Below are positions 43,539 through 51,058 of a stretch of DNA of 64,000 bases, one piece after another. Location: contig NZ_MIES01000020.1 of NCBI RefSeq assembly GCF_003054965.1, positions 62,001 through 126,000 on the forward strand. Reading direction: 5' to 3'. The DNA is from Saccharospirillum sp. MSK14-1 (GTDB lineage Bacteria > Pseudomonadota > Gammaproteobacteria > Pseudomonadales > Natronospirillaceae). The position numbers were made by a program, and so were the translations under genes. Every line of letters begins with the position of its first letter. The stretch's first letter is position 1. A model generated the notes under the pieces. It had not been told where the DNA came from, ran no database searches, and saw nothing but the letters and a program-made list of their open reading frames with translations.

Positions 43539-43891
43539 GAGGCTTGGTTGAACAGCAGACGATTGGAGAACGGATCGATCACTTCAAAGCAGCGATCGCC
43601 CCAGGGCGCGGTTTCGATGGCGGGTTTGCTGTAGGCGTAGTGGCGCTGGCTGATGGCGTGAAACAAAGCATCCAGCTGATCGGTTTGGATGAACACTTTG
43701 GCGCCGGGTGAACAGTCGCCGGAATGTTCACTCAGGTGCAGCACCAGCTCGCCGGTGGAAACCTGGCAATACAACGGCAGGCCCGGTTCGTGACGATGCT
43801 GCCAGTCGACGTTCATGCCCAGAAAGTCGCGATAAAACGCCAGGGCTTTGTCGACATCAAAGATGCGCAGAATTGGAATGACTTTAAACAT
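43535..43891 (-). CDS. VOC (glyoxalase/bleomycin-resistance-like) protein
   Basis: A 118-residue protein of the glyoxalase/bleomycin-resistance group. 'FKVIPILRIFDVDKALAFYR' and 'FLGMNVDWQHRHEPGLPLYC' open the fold, and 'RCFEVIDPFSNRLLFNQ' closes it. Bleomycin-resistance-type members bind a metallo-drug; this protein's ligand is unknown. It overlaps the following SH3-like gene by four bases and so forms a two-gene operon with it. Confidence 0.87.
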   Translation of the reverse strand: MFKVIPILRIFDVDKALAFYRDFLGMNVDWQHRHEPGLPLYCQVSTGELVLHLSEHSGDCSPGAKVFIQTDQLDALFHAISQRHYAYSKPAIETAPWGDRCFEVIDPFSNRLLFNQAS

Positions 43892-44016
43892 CGGACGGGT
43901 TCCTCCCGGCGATTTCCAGACACGCCGCTCAGCCTACCAAAGCCAATCGCCTTAGGTTCAAAAAAGCTTCATTTGCTCGTCAGTCGATGGTCACAGCGCT
44001 TTGACATCCTCGCCCT

Positions 44017-44030
44017 TGCACACGTGTGCA
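44017..44030. promoter_or_regulatory. LacI-type operator upstream of the PLC-like/lectin gene
   Basis: TGCACACGTGTGCA, a perfect palindrome with a central CG, the usual form of LacI-family operators. It ends 40 bases before the PLC-like gene's ATG. The same palindrome, extended by one base on each side, lies upstream of the ABC transporter operon (45494-45509). Confidence 0.8.
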
Positions 44031-44070
44031 CATCCGTTGAAGACAACAACACCATAAAGAGGACGATGCC

Positions 44071-45438
44071 ATGACTTTCCCCAATGCCCGTGCCTGGCTT
44101 GGCCTGGGTTTAATCTCCTGTATTGCGTCTGTGGCCAGTGCGGCGGTGCCGTCGGCCGAGGGGCTGTCCGATAACCTGGCGTACGACCAGGCCTATTGGT
44201 CTCGCCCGCATAACCCTTACGAAACCGCACAGTTTTCCAACCTGCTCGATGTACTCAACCGCGGTAACCGCGTGGTTGAACTCGATGTCTGGGAATCCGG
44301 CGGTCAGTTGGTGGTGAAACACAACGGCACCGATGGCGACTACGCCAACAACTGCAACGGCGGTTCCGGCGGCAGCTTTGCCGACTGCCTGAACGATCTG
44401 GTGAGTTGGAGCAACAGCCATCCGAACCACCTGCCGATCACGCTGCAAATCGACCTAAAAGCCGGCTTGTTGTTCGGCTGGGACAGCGGCGCGCGCAGTC
44501 AGCTGAACACTCAGCTGTCACAAACCCTCGGCAGTCGTATCTTCACGCCCGAAGAGCTGCGTCAGTCCACCGGCAACAGCAGTCTGCGTCTGGGTGTTTT
44601 GAATCATGGCTGGCCGAGCATCGGCAGTTTGCGCGGCCAGTTTCTGGTGATGTTGACCGGCGGCCCGATCAGCCAGAAGAACCAGACCCAACGCGCCTAC
44701 GTCGAACAGTTCGGTAGCCAGGCGCAGGCGTTGATCTGCCCGCAGGCGGAAGACCCGATCTACTTCGACGCCTACGGCAGTGCCAAGGATTTCAGCGGTT
44801 ACGCAGCCAATAACTGGGTGGTGTGTGGCAATACTGAAAACCTCAAGTACTGGTCACAAACGGTGGAAGCCTCGGCGCTGAATCGTCAGGTGATCAACCT
44901 CTGGTCGTCCGATAATCACCACTTCGATGCCTATCACAACGCCTACATTGCGGTGGCGTCCGGTGCTTCGATGATCAGCCGTGAAACGCTCGACACTTAC
45001 GGCAACCGCCTCCCGCTGAACGGCGAACGCCGCTCCCTTCCCAACCGCTTCCGCTTGCAGGCCGAACACAGTGGTCAGTGCCTGGATGTCGAAGGCGCCA
45101 GCTACGCCGACGGTGCTGACATTCACCAGTGGAACTGCCACGACGGTGTGAATCAGGTGTTCCGTTACAGCGATGAAACTCAGCTGCGCACCGTTGGCAA
45201 CGAAGCCTTTTGCTTCGACATCGACGGCGGTCAGTCGGTTGCCGGTAAAGGGCTGCATCTGTGGGATTGCGACGGTGGCGACAGCGAGAAATGGCGTCTG
45301 ACCACCCATGGCGAACTGGTCGGCATGGGCAATCGCTGCGCCGCCGTACCGGGCAACAGCCAGCAAAACGGCACGCAGGCGGAACTGGCCAATTGCAGCG
45401 GCGGCGCGAACCAGCGTTTCAACCTGCTGCCGTACTGA
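44071..45438 (+). CDS. Secreted PI-PLC-like phosphodiesterase with ricin B lectin domain
   Basis: A 455-residue exported protein. A signal peptide (cleavage near 'VASA-AV', residue 24) is followed by a TIM-barrel domain of the phosphatidylinositol-specific phospholipase C-like superfamily. The two candidate catalytic histidines lie in 'RPHNPYE' and 'VVKHNGTDGD', with 'VVELDVWES' as the metal-side motif. From about residue 325 a ricin-type beta-trefoil follows, with three repeats marked by 'NQVF', 'SEKW' and 'NQRF' and repeated 'WNC/WDC/ANC' motifs. It probably binds a glycan and cleaves a phosphodiester. An upstream LacI-type operator ties it to the transporter operon that follows. Whether the substrate is phosphatidylinositol or another glycophosphodiester is open. 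Confidence 0.85.
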   Translation: MTFPNARAWLGLGLISCIASVASAAVPSAEGLSDNLAYDQAYWSRPHNPYETAQFSNLLDVLNRGNRVVELDVWESGGQLVVKHNGTDGDYANNCNGGSGGSFADCLNDLVSWSNSHPNHLPITLQIDLKAGLLFGWDSGARSQLNTQLSQTLGSRIFTPEELRQSTGNSSLRLGVLNHGWPSIGSLRGQFLVMLTGGPISQKNQTQRAYVEQFGSQAQALICPQAEDPIYFDAYGSAKDFSGYAANNWVVCGNTENLKYWSQTVEASALNRQVINLWSSDNHHFDAYHNAYIAVASGASMISRETLDTYGNRLPLNGERRSLPNRFRLQAEHSGQCLDVEGASYADGADIHQWNCHDGVNQVFRYSDETQLRTVGNEAFCFDIDGGQSVAGKGLHLWDCDGGDSEKWRLTTHGELVGMGNRCAAVPGNSQQNGTQAELANCSGGANQRFNLLPY

Positions 45439-45457
45439 CGTTCATTAAAGCTTCACA

Positions 45458-45483
45458 GGGCTGTTACTGAACCGTCACAGCCC
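45458..45483. terminator. Hairpin after the PLC-like gene
   Basis: GGGCTGT and ACAGCCC form a perfect seven-base stem with a 12-base loop, 20 bases after the stop codon. No T-run follows. It ends just before the second operator at 45494, which marks a new transcription unit. Confidence 0.5.
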
Positions 45484-45493
45484 GCCCTTAGCG

Positions 45494-45509
45494 TTGCACA
45501 CGTGTGCAA
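45494..45509. promoter_or_regulatory. LacI-type operator upstream of the ABC importer operon
   Basis: TTGCACACGTGTGCAA, a 16-base perfect palindrome with a central CG, ending 34 bases before the solute-binding protein's ATG. It contains the 14-base operator found at 44017. The LacI-family gene at the end of the operon is the obvious candidate binder. Confidence 0.85.
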
Positions 45510-45543
45510 TTTCAAAACTGACTGACTCCCAACGGAGAACATC

Positions 45544-46752
45544 ATGAAACCTATCACTGCTTTTTCTACCACCCTGCTGGCTGGCGCCATGGCGCTGACC
45601 GGTGTGGTTCAAGCGGCCGATCTGGTCATCGCTGGCCGTGACGGCGGCTATGGCGACGCCTTGCAAGCCGGCGTCGACGCCTATGAAGCGGCGCATCCGG
45701 GCACCGACATTGAACTGCTGAAACTGCCCTACGGCTCGCTCTATGAAAAACTGGTCATCGGCATGCGCGAAGGCGATTCCAGCTTCGATCTGGTGATGAT
45801 CGACGACACCTGGGCGCCGGAATTTATGAGCAACAACTGGCTCGCCGCCTTGAACGAAGACGCCGTCAGCCAGGACTTCATTCCGTCGCTGACCGACATC
45901 TCCCGTTACCCGGTCGGCCAAGGCCCGCTGTACTCGCTGCCGGTTGTAGGCAACGTGGCGATGTTCGCCTACCGCTCTGACTTGATGGACGAACCGCAAA
46001 GCTGGGACGACGTTTTTCGCTCAGCCCAGAACCTGAAAACCAATGACCGCGCCGGTGTGGTTTTCCGTGGCACGCAAGGCAACCCCATCGTCACCGGCTT
46101 CTTGCCCATGCTGTGGGCTTACGGCGGCCATATCGTCGATAAAGACGGCAACATTGCGCTGAACAGCCCGGCCACTGTCGAAGCGATTGAAGCCTTCGTC
46201 AGCCTGCGCGACGTTGCTCCGACGGGCGTTGAAGTCTACAACTCCGGCGAAGTGCGCGACGCCATCCAACAAGGCAAAGCCGCCATGGCCATTGAAGTCT
46301 GGCCGTCCTGGGTACCGTCGATGGACGACCCGGCAGTCAGCCAGGTGGTCGGTCAGGTCAACATCGTGCCGCCGCCGGGCCAGGTGAATGAATCGACACC
46401 GATGCTCGGCGTTTGGCAGATGGGCGTTTCCACTCACGCCGAACACGCGGATTTGGCCGAAGACTTCCTGGCGTTTTTCACCAGCGCCGACTTCCAGCGT
46501 CAGCTGACGCTCGAAAAAGGCCTGCCGCCGACGCGCACCAGCGTTTATCTGGATGATGACGTCGTTGCGCAATACCGCTGGTACCCCAACCAACTCAACG
46601 CCCTGCGCCAAGGCACCGCCCGCCCACGCGTGCAGGACTGGCAGCAGCTGGAATCGATCCTCGGTGACTACCTGCAACTGGCTCTGCTGGGCCGCCTGAG
46701 CGCCGAACAAGCGGCCGAGCAGGCGCATGAACGGATGGTGGCTTCGCGGTAA
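45544..46752 (+). CDS. ABC transporter solute-binding protein (sugar/glycerophosphodiester class)
   Basis: A 402-residue periplasmic binding protein. A signal peptide ends near 'VVQA-AD' (residue 24). The body follows the MalE/UgpB class pattern ('LVMIDDTWAPEFMSNNWLAA', 'LYSLPVVGNVAMFAYRSDLM', 'GKAAMAIEVWPSWVPSMDDP'). It would bring substrate to the two downstream permeases. Binding-pocket residues do not allow a substrate call. The LacI-type operator 34 bases upstream and the operon order suggest a substrate linked to the PLC-like enzyme. A long inverted repeat lies between it and the first permease, as often seen where the binding protein is made in excess. Confidence 0.92.
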   Translation: MKPITAFSTTLLAGAMALTGVVQAADLVIAGRDGGYGDALQAGVDAYEAAHPGTDIELLKLPYGSLYEKLVIGMREGDSSFDLVMIDDTWAPEFMSNNWLAALNEDAVSQDFIPSLTDISRYPVGQGPLYSLPVVGNVAMFAYRSDLMDEPQSWDDVFRSAQNLKTNDRAGVVFRGTQGNPIVTGFLPMLWAYGGHIVDKDGNIALNSPATVEAIEAFVSLRDVAPTGVEVYNSGEVRDAIQQGKAAMAIEVWPSWVPSMDDPAVSQVVGQVNIVPPPGQVNESTPMLGVWQMGVSTHAEHADLAEDFLAFFTSADFQRQLTLEKGLPPTRTSVYLDDDVVAQYRWYPNQLNALRQGTARPRVQDWQQLESILGDYLQLALLGRLSAEQAAEQAHERMVASR

Positions 46753-46783
46753 ATAACCTCACCGCAACCGCACCACAACCTGA

Positions 46784-46894
46784 GGTGCGACGTCGGTACT
46801 GTTGATCGCGGGTAGTCCGAGGCATGGATGCCGAGGCCTAGGTCCCAGGGATGGGTTCACGCCGACCCGCGATCAACAGTACCGGCGGCGCACC
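46784..46894. repeat. Long inverted repeat between the binding-protein and permease genes
   Basis: Arms 46784-46813 and 46865-46894 pair at 28 of 30 positions around a 51-base loop. The loop itself contains a smaller hairpin (GGCAT-GG-ATGCC). Placed directly after the binding-protein gene, such a structure can protect the upstream message and reduce read-through, as known for malE-malF. It may also be a member of a mobile palindromic repeat family. Confidence 0.85.
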
Positions 46895-46933
46895 GCCTCA
46901 CCCCCCACAAAAACCCAAAAAAACAGGCCACCC

Positions 46934-47794
46934 ATGTTCCGATCCCACTGGCACCCTTTGTTGTTGCTGTCACCGGCGCTGGTGCTGCTGGCTTTGCTCA
47001 CGCTCTACCCCATCGGTTACAGCCTGATGCTGGCCTTCACCAACACCCAATACGGCGGCCCGATGACCTTCGTCGGCCTCGATAATTTCCGCGACTTATT
47101 CAGCGACTGGTTTTTTAATCAGGCCACACGCAACACCATCGTTTTTACACTCGCCGCATCCCTCACCCAGGTCGGTTTAGGCTTGCTGTTAGCGCTGCTG
47201 TTTCATCAGCCGTTTCGCGGTCGTGCCTGGCTGTTGCCACTGTGTATTTACCCGATGATGTTATCGACGCTGGTGTGTTCATCCATCTGGAAGGCCTGGC
47301 TGCATTACGATTTCGGCTGGCTGAACAACTTCTTCGACGTGCTCGGCATTGCCCGCGTCAGTTGGCTATCCGATCCGCAAACCGCACTCGCCGCCATCGT
47401 GCTGGTCGACACCTGGCAATGGACACCGCTGGCGTTCCTATTATTGCTCGCCGGTCTGCAAGCCATACCGCCCGACATCGAAGAAGCCGCCACGCTGGAA
47501 GGCGCAACGTCCTGGCAACGTTTCTGGCATGTACGGCTGCCGTTAGTACGCGCGCCGCTGTTTTTAGCGCTGCTGTTGCGGTCCATCGACGCCTTTAAAT
47601 TGTTCGACAAAAACTACGTCTTAACCGGTGGTGGCCCGGCGTATTCCACCGAGACGTTATCGCTGCTTGCCTATAAACAAGGCTTTAAATTTTTTCACCT
47701 GGGTACCGCCAGCGCTATCGCCGTCGTGATGCTGATCATCGCTTTGGTGTTGAGTCTGGCCTATGCCTGGCAAGTGATGCGGAGACCGCATTAA
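46934..47794 (+). CDS. ABC transporter permease (MalF type)
   Basis: A 286-residue inner-membrane permease with six or more hydrophobic segments. The 'EAA' loop that meets the ATPase is visible as 'IEEAATLEGATSWQRFWHVRL'-like sequence near residue 190. The ATG at 46934 is used; a longer frame from 46802 runs through the inverted repeat and lacks support. Its stop overlaps the next permease start (TAATG). The partner binding protein is encoded upstream. Confidence 0.93.
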   Translation: MFRSHWHPLLLLSPALVLLALLTLYPIGYSLMLAFTNTQYGGPMTFVGLDNFRDLFSDWFFNQATRNTIVFTLAASLTQVGLGLLLALLFHQPFRGRAWLLPLCIYPMMLSTLVCSSIWKAWLHYDFGWLNNFFDVLGIARVSWLSDPQTALAAIVLVDTWQWTPLAFLLLLAGLQAIPPDIEEAATLEGATSWQRFWHVRLPLVRAPLFLALLLRSIDAFKLFDKNYVLTGGGPAYSTETLSLLAYKQGFKFFHLGTASAIAVVMLIIALVLSLAYAWQVMRRPH

Positions 47795-48606
47795 TGACTC
47801 GTTTGCTTCGCCCGCTCGGCGTTACCTTAGCGGTGCTGTTTTTCACCTTGCCAACGCTGTGGATGCTCGGCACCGCCTTCAAACCGGCGGCTGAATACAT
47901 TGGCACCAGTCTGGTTTTCTGGCCGAGTCAGCCGACTTTTTCTCACTTTATTCAGTTGTTTGATGAAGGTGTATTACGGCGTTTATTCAATACACTGGTA
48001 GTTTCGATTGGCACCACAGCGGTATCACTGAGCGTCGGTTTTATTTCCGCTTATGCACTGGTTCGGTACCGCTTCCCGGCCAGGCTCGACCATGCGTTTT
48101 TATTGCTGGTTTTGTTGATTAAAACCCTGCCACCGATCGTCGTTGCCATTCCGCTGTATCGTGTACTGAATGCGCTGAATTTACTCGACTCGCATTTAGG
48201 TTTAATGCTCAGTTATCAGGTGTATACCCTGCCGTTTTGCATCTGGATGCTGCTCAGTTTTGTACGCCAGATTCCGATTGATTTAGAAGAAGCCGCCTCA
48301 CTGGAAGGCGCGGGTTTAGTGCAACGCTTACTGCGCGTCGTCGTACCGTTGGCAGCACCCGGTCTGGTCGCAACATTGATCTTCGCCATGCTGCTAGCGT
48401 GGAATGAATTTCTGTTCGCGCTGTTGTTTATTCAGACACCGAGCCAATTCACCTTACCGTTATACATCGCCACCTTCACCACCGAAAACCAAACTTTTTG
48501 GGGGCCGCTTATGGCGATTGGTGCGCTCAGTTCGTTGCCGGTTTTATTGTTGGCGGGGTATCTGCAAAAACATTTATTGCGTGGCTTTGCGATGAGTCCG
48601 CAGTGA
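47794..48606 (+). CDS. ABC transporter permease (MalG type)
   Basis: A 270-residue permease, second subunit of the importer, starting one base inside the preceding stop. It has six hydrophobic segments and the EAA loop 'LEEAASLEGAGLVQRLLRVV'. The operon has no ATPase gene, so the importer must use an ATPase encoded elsewhere, as shared MsmX/UgpC-type ATPases do. Substrate as for the binding protein. Confidence 0.93.
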   Translation: MTRLLRPLGVTLAVLFFTLPTLWMLGTAFKPAAEYIGTSLVFWPSQPTFSHFIQLFDEGVLRRLFNTLVVSIGTTAVSLSVGFISAYALVRYRFPARLDHAFLLLVLLIKTLPPIVVAIPLYRVLNALNLLDSHLGLMLSYQVYTLPFCIWMLLSFVRQIPIDLEEAASLEGAGLVQRLLRVVVPLAAPGLVATLIFAMLLAWNEFLFALLFIQTPSQFTLPLYIATFTTENQTFWGPLMAIGALSSLPVLLLAGYLQKHLLRGFAMSPQ

Positions 48607-48620
48607 ACGGTAAGTAACAC

Positions 48621-48648
48621 CGAGATCCCGGCTCAAGGTCGGGATGAC
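48621..48648. repeat. Short dispersed palindromic repeat
   Basis: CGAGATCCCGGCTCAAGGTC then GGGATGAC, close to the copies at 29551 and 31241. ATCCCGG and the GTCGGGAT side form a hairpin. It lies directly after the second permease gene. Confidence 0.7.
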
Positions 48649-48673
48649 AATGTCGGCACAAAACGAGTGATTG

Positions 48674-48787
48674 CTGACGGCTTGGCTTTCGGCAGGCGTC
48701 GGTCGCCAGGGTGGTCCGACACATCGGGGGCGGCCATCGACTTATACAGATGTACTTACAGCATACTGCCGAAAGCCAAGCCGTCAG
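48674..48787. repeat. Long inverted repeat between the permease and MBL-fold genes
   Basis: Arms 48674-48695 and 48766-48787 are perfectly complementary over 22 bases, with a 70-base loop containing smaller hairpins. The overall size and layout resemble the element at 46784-46894. It separates the transporter genes from the MBL-fold and LacI genes and may adjust expression. Confidence 0.85.
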
Positions 48788-48821
48788 TAAGCACGTACGC
48801 AGGCACAAACAAGGAAATAGA

Positions 48822-49592
48822 ATGAAGATCGACGTTATCGGCGTGGGCGCCGCTTACGAACCTAAGGGCGTTAATGCGTCGTTATTATTGGAAGAAGAGG
48901 GCTTTCAATGTTTGATCGACTGCGGGCCGACCGTGCCACCGGCATTATGGCGACGCAAGCTTGACCCGGAAGCGATATCAGCGCTCTATTTTACGCATTG
49001 TCATCCCGATCATTGCCTGGGGCTAACGACGCTGATCAACCACTGGCAACATTGCCAGCGCAAACGACCGCTGCTGATTGTCGCCCAGCGCGCGCAGTGG
49101 GCCCGGCTGCAAAATCTCAGTTATTTTGGTCACTGGCCAGACGACGACCCGGGGTTTTCCATACAGTGGGTCGACAGTGCCGACCTCGATGCGCTCGGTC
49201 CGTGGCGGATGGCCACCGCGACCAGCCGGCACTCGGTGCCAAACCGGTCATTGTGGTTGCGCGGTGCCCAAGGCAGTTTGTTTTACAGTGGCGATGGTCG
49301 TCCCAGCCGACACAACAAAAGCCTGCTCGCCAACGCCGATATTGTGTTTCAGGAATGTGAAGTCAGTCAGGCACTCTCGCGGTTATCGCATCACGGCGAT
49401 TGGCCGCTGTGTCAGGAACTGGAGCGCAAAACCGGCAGCCTGTTGTGCCCGTACCACATTGGTCCCGATCATCAGACACAGATCCGCCAGGAAGCCACGG
49501 CCATGACCGACATTTATGTACCGCGCGACGGCGATTGCCTGCGTCTTAAAGGGGGCCGCTGGCAGATTGAAAACTCGGGGAGTCAGCCTTGA
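48822..49592 (+). CDS. Metallo-beta-lactamase-fold phosphodiesterase-like hydrolase
   Basis: A 256-residue cytoplasmic protein of the MBL fold. The metal motif T-H-C-H-P-D-H is in 'LYFTHCHPDHCLGLTTL'; further ligands lie in 'RHSVPNRS', 'YSGDGRP' and 'YHIGPDH'. The layout is like PhnP and RNase Z-type phosphodiesterases; PhnP opens cyclic phosphates. A PLC releases a 1,2-cyclic phosphate from inositol lipids, so a cyclic phosphodiesterase role for this protein would complete the pathway. This is an inference from the family and position. An AAGGA site precedes the ATG. Its stop TGA overlaps the TTG start of the LacI gene. Confidence 0.82.
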   Translation: MKIDVIGVGAAYEPKGVNASLLLEEEGFQCLIDCGPTVPPALWRRKLDPEAISALYFTHCHPDHCLGLTTLINHWQHCQRKRPLLIVAQRAQWARLQNLSYFGHWPDDDPGFSIQWVDSADLDALGPWRMATATSRHSVPNRSLWLRGAQGSLFYSGDGRPSRHNKSLLANADIVFQECEVSQALSRLSHHGDWPLCQELERKTGSLLCPYHIGPDHQTQIRQEATAMTDIYVPRDGDCLRLKGGRWQIENSGSQP

Positions 49593-50614
49593 AAACATCC
49601 GCGGACCAACGCCCACGCACCGTCACCGCCTCGGATGTCGCACGCCGCGCCGGCGTCTCCCGATCGGCCGTCTCGCGCGCCTTCACCCCCGAAGCGAGTA
49701 TTCACCCCCGCACCCGCGAACAGGTGTTGGCGGTGGCTCGCGAACTCGGTTACCGGCCCAATGCCTTGGCGCGTTCCCTGGTGAAATCGAAACAGGGACC
49801 CTCGTCAGGATTAATTGCCGTGGTGATGGGTGAATTCGACAATCCTTTCCAGCCGCATTTTTTCAGCCAGTTAACGCAAGCGCTGCAAGCGCAAGGGCGG
49901 GTCGCCATGTTGGTGATGCCCGATGCCCAGGGCAGCCTGGATGACGCTTTGGAACGACTGATTGCCTATCAGGTTGAAGGCGCCATCATCGCCGCCGGTT
50001 CACTGTCACCCGAAGCCACCAATGCCTTTCTGGCGCTGGGTACGCCGGCGGTGTTGCTGGGCCGAGAAGACCCACGCGGGCGGGTGTCGGCGATTCTCAC
50101 CGATAACCGCGCCGTCGGTGAACGCGCCGCCGATTACCTGCTCCGTCAACAGCGAAAAGCACCGGCGTTTATCGGCGGCCGCGCCGACGGGCAAGCCTCA
50201 CATGAACGCCAACAGGGGTTTATCGAGACACTGAGCCGAACAGGTTTCAACACGGTTCCTTGTTTGAGCAACCCTGACTACAGCTATGCCAGTGGTTATC
50301 GCGCCGCCCAACAATTGCTGCGCGATCACCCCGACACCGACGCCCTGTTTTGCGCCTGCGATGCACTGGCACTCGGTGCCATGGATGCCTTGCGTGCGGC
50401 GGGAAAAACCAGCCCGGAACAGTTCAGTTTGATCGGCTGTGATGACGTACCGCAGGCGGCCTGGCCGGGCTACCAGCTGACCACGCTGGCGCAACCGGTG
50501 CAGCAATTGGTGACTCAGGCACTGGATCACCTGATCACCTCCATTGCCAGCCAGCGCACCGACTCGCCGGAAGTGCTGCGGCTGACGCCGGAGTTTGTAC
50601 AACGCCAAAGCTGA
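49589..50614 (+). CDS. LacI-family transcriptional regulator of the PLC/ABC locus
   Basis: A 341-residue repressor. The helix-turn-helix is at the N-terminus ('VTASDVARRAGVSRSAVSRA') with the hinge 'LGYRPNALARSLV'; the periplasmic-binding-protein-like sensor domain follows ('GLIAVVMGEFDNPFQPHFFS', 'CDALALGAMDALRAAG'). It starts with TTG overlapping the MBL stop codon (TTGA), so it is translationally coupled. It most likely binds the palindromes at 44017 and 45494 and responds to the imported compound or a product of it. Confidence 0.93.
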   Translation: MKTSADQRPRTVTASDVARRAGVSRSAVSRAFTPEASIHPRTREQVLAVARELGYRPNALARSLVKSKQGPSSGLIAVVMGEFDNPFQPHFFSQLTQALQAQGRVAMLVMPDAQGSLDDALERLIAYQVEGAIIAAGSLSPEATNAFLALGTPAVLLGREDPRGRVSAILTDNRAVGERAADYLLRQQRKAPAFIGGRADGQASHERQQGFIETLSRTGFNTVPCLSNPDYSYASGYRAAQQLLRDHPDTDALFCACDALALGAMDALRAAGKTSPEQFSLIGCDDVPQAAWPGYQLTTLAQPVQQLVTQALDHLITSIASQRTDSPEVLRLTPEFVQRQS

Positions 50615-50620
50615 AGTGAC

Positions 50621-51058
50621 TCAGTGATGGGCAGGAGGGTGCAGTCGTAATACCGGCTCGCCGTTGCCACGGGTTTGTTCCGTTACGCCCTGGTGATTGA
50701 TGGTGGCGGTCAGTCGGCGCCGAATACTCGAAAACCGCGACGACGTGACCACATCCATTGCCTGCTCCAACTGCAATTGAACGCGCCAAAAACCCAGCCG
50801 CTCCGGCTGAACGGACCGCACCGAGGCGCGAAACGTCTGGCCCGAATAACAGCCCGTCACCGTACTGCCAGCAACAACCGGTGACTGCTGTTTGTTCAGC
50901 TGCGCGCTGAGCGTATTCCAGTCGCGATAGCCATAATTATGGGCGATTAATTCCAGCGACTGACTGTGGCTGACGGCCACGCCCTGCTCAGCCATCAACT
51001 GACGCAAGCGTTTCGCCTGCGCCTTATTTTCCGCCAGCGTCGGCAAGGGTTCGTTCAT
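50621..51058 (-). CDS. Glyoxalase-superfamily-related helical N-terminal domain protein
   Basis: A 145-residue protein. Its first 60 residues match the small helical domain seen before some glyoxalase-like proteins ('AKRLRQLMAEQGVAVSHSQS', then 'LELIAHNYGYRDWNTLSAQL'). The rest is a beta-rich segment without a recognised family. It overlaps the upstream MATE exporter gene by four bases (ATGA), so the two are one operon. A role in tolerance to the exported compound is possible but unsupported. Confidence 0.7.
   Translation of the reverse strand: MNEPLPTLAENKAQAKRLRQLMAEQGVAVSHSQSLELIAHNYGYRDWNTLSAQLNKQQSPVVAGSTVTGCYSGQTFRASVRSVQPERLGFWRVQLQLEQAMDVVTSSRFSSIRRRLTATINHQGVTEQTRGNGEPVLRLHPPAHH

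Noticed and set aside
46802-46933. Longer N-terminus of the MalF-type permease from 46802
   Set aside because: The extension is read through the long inverted repeat and lacks a membrane-protein start; ATG 46934 begins the family sequence.
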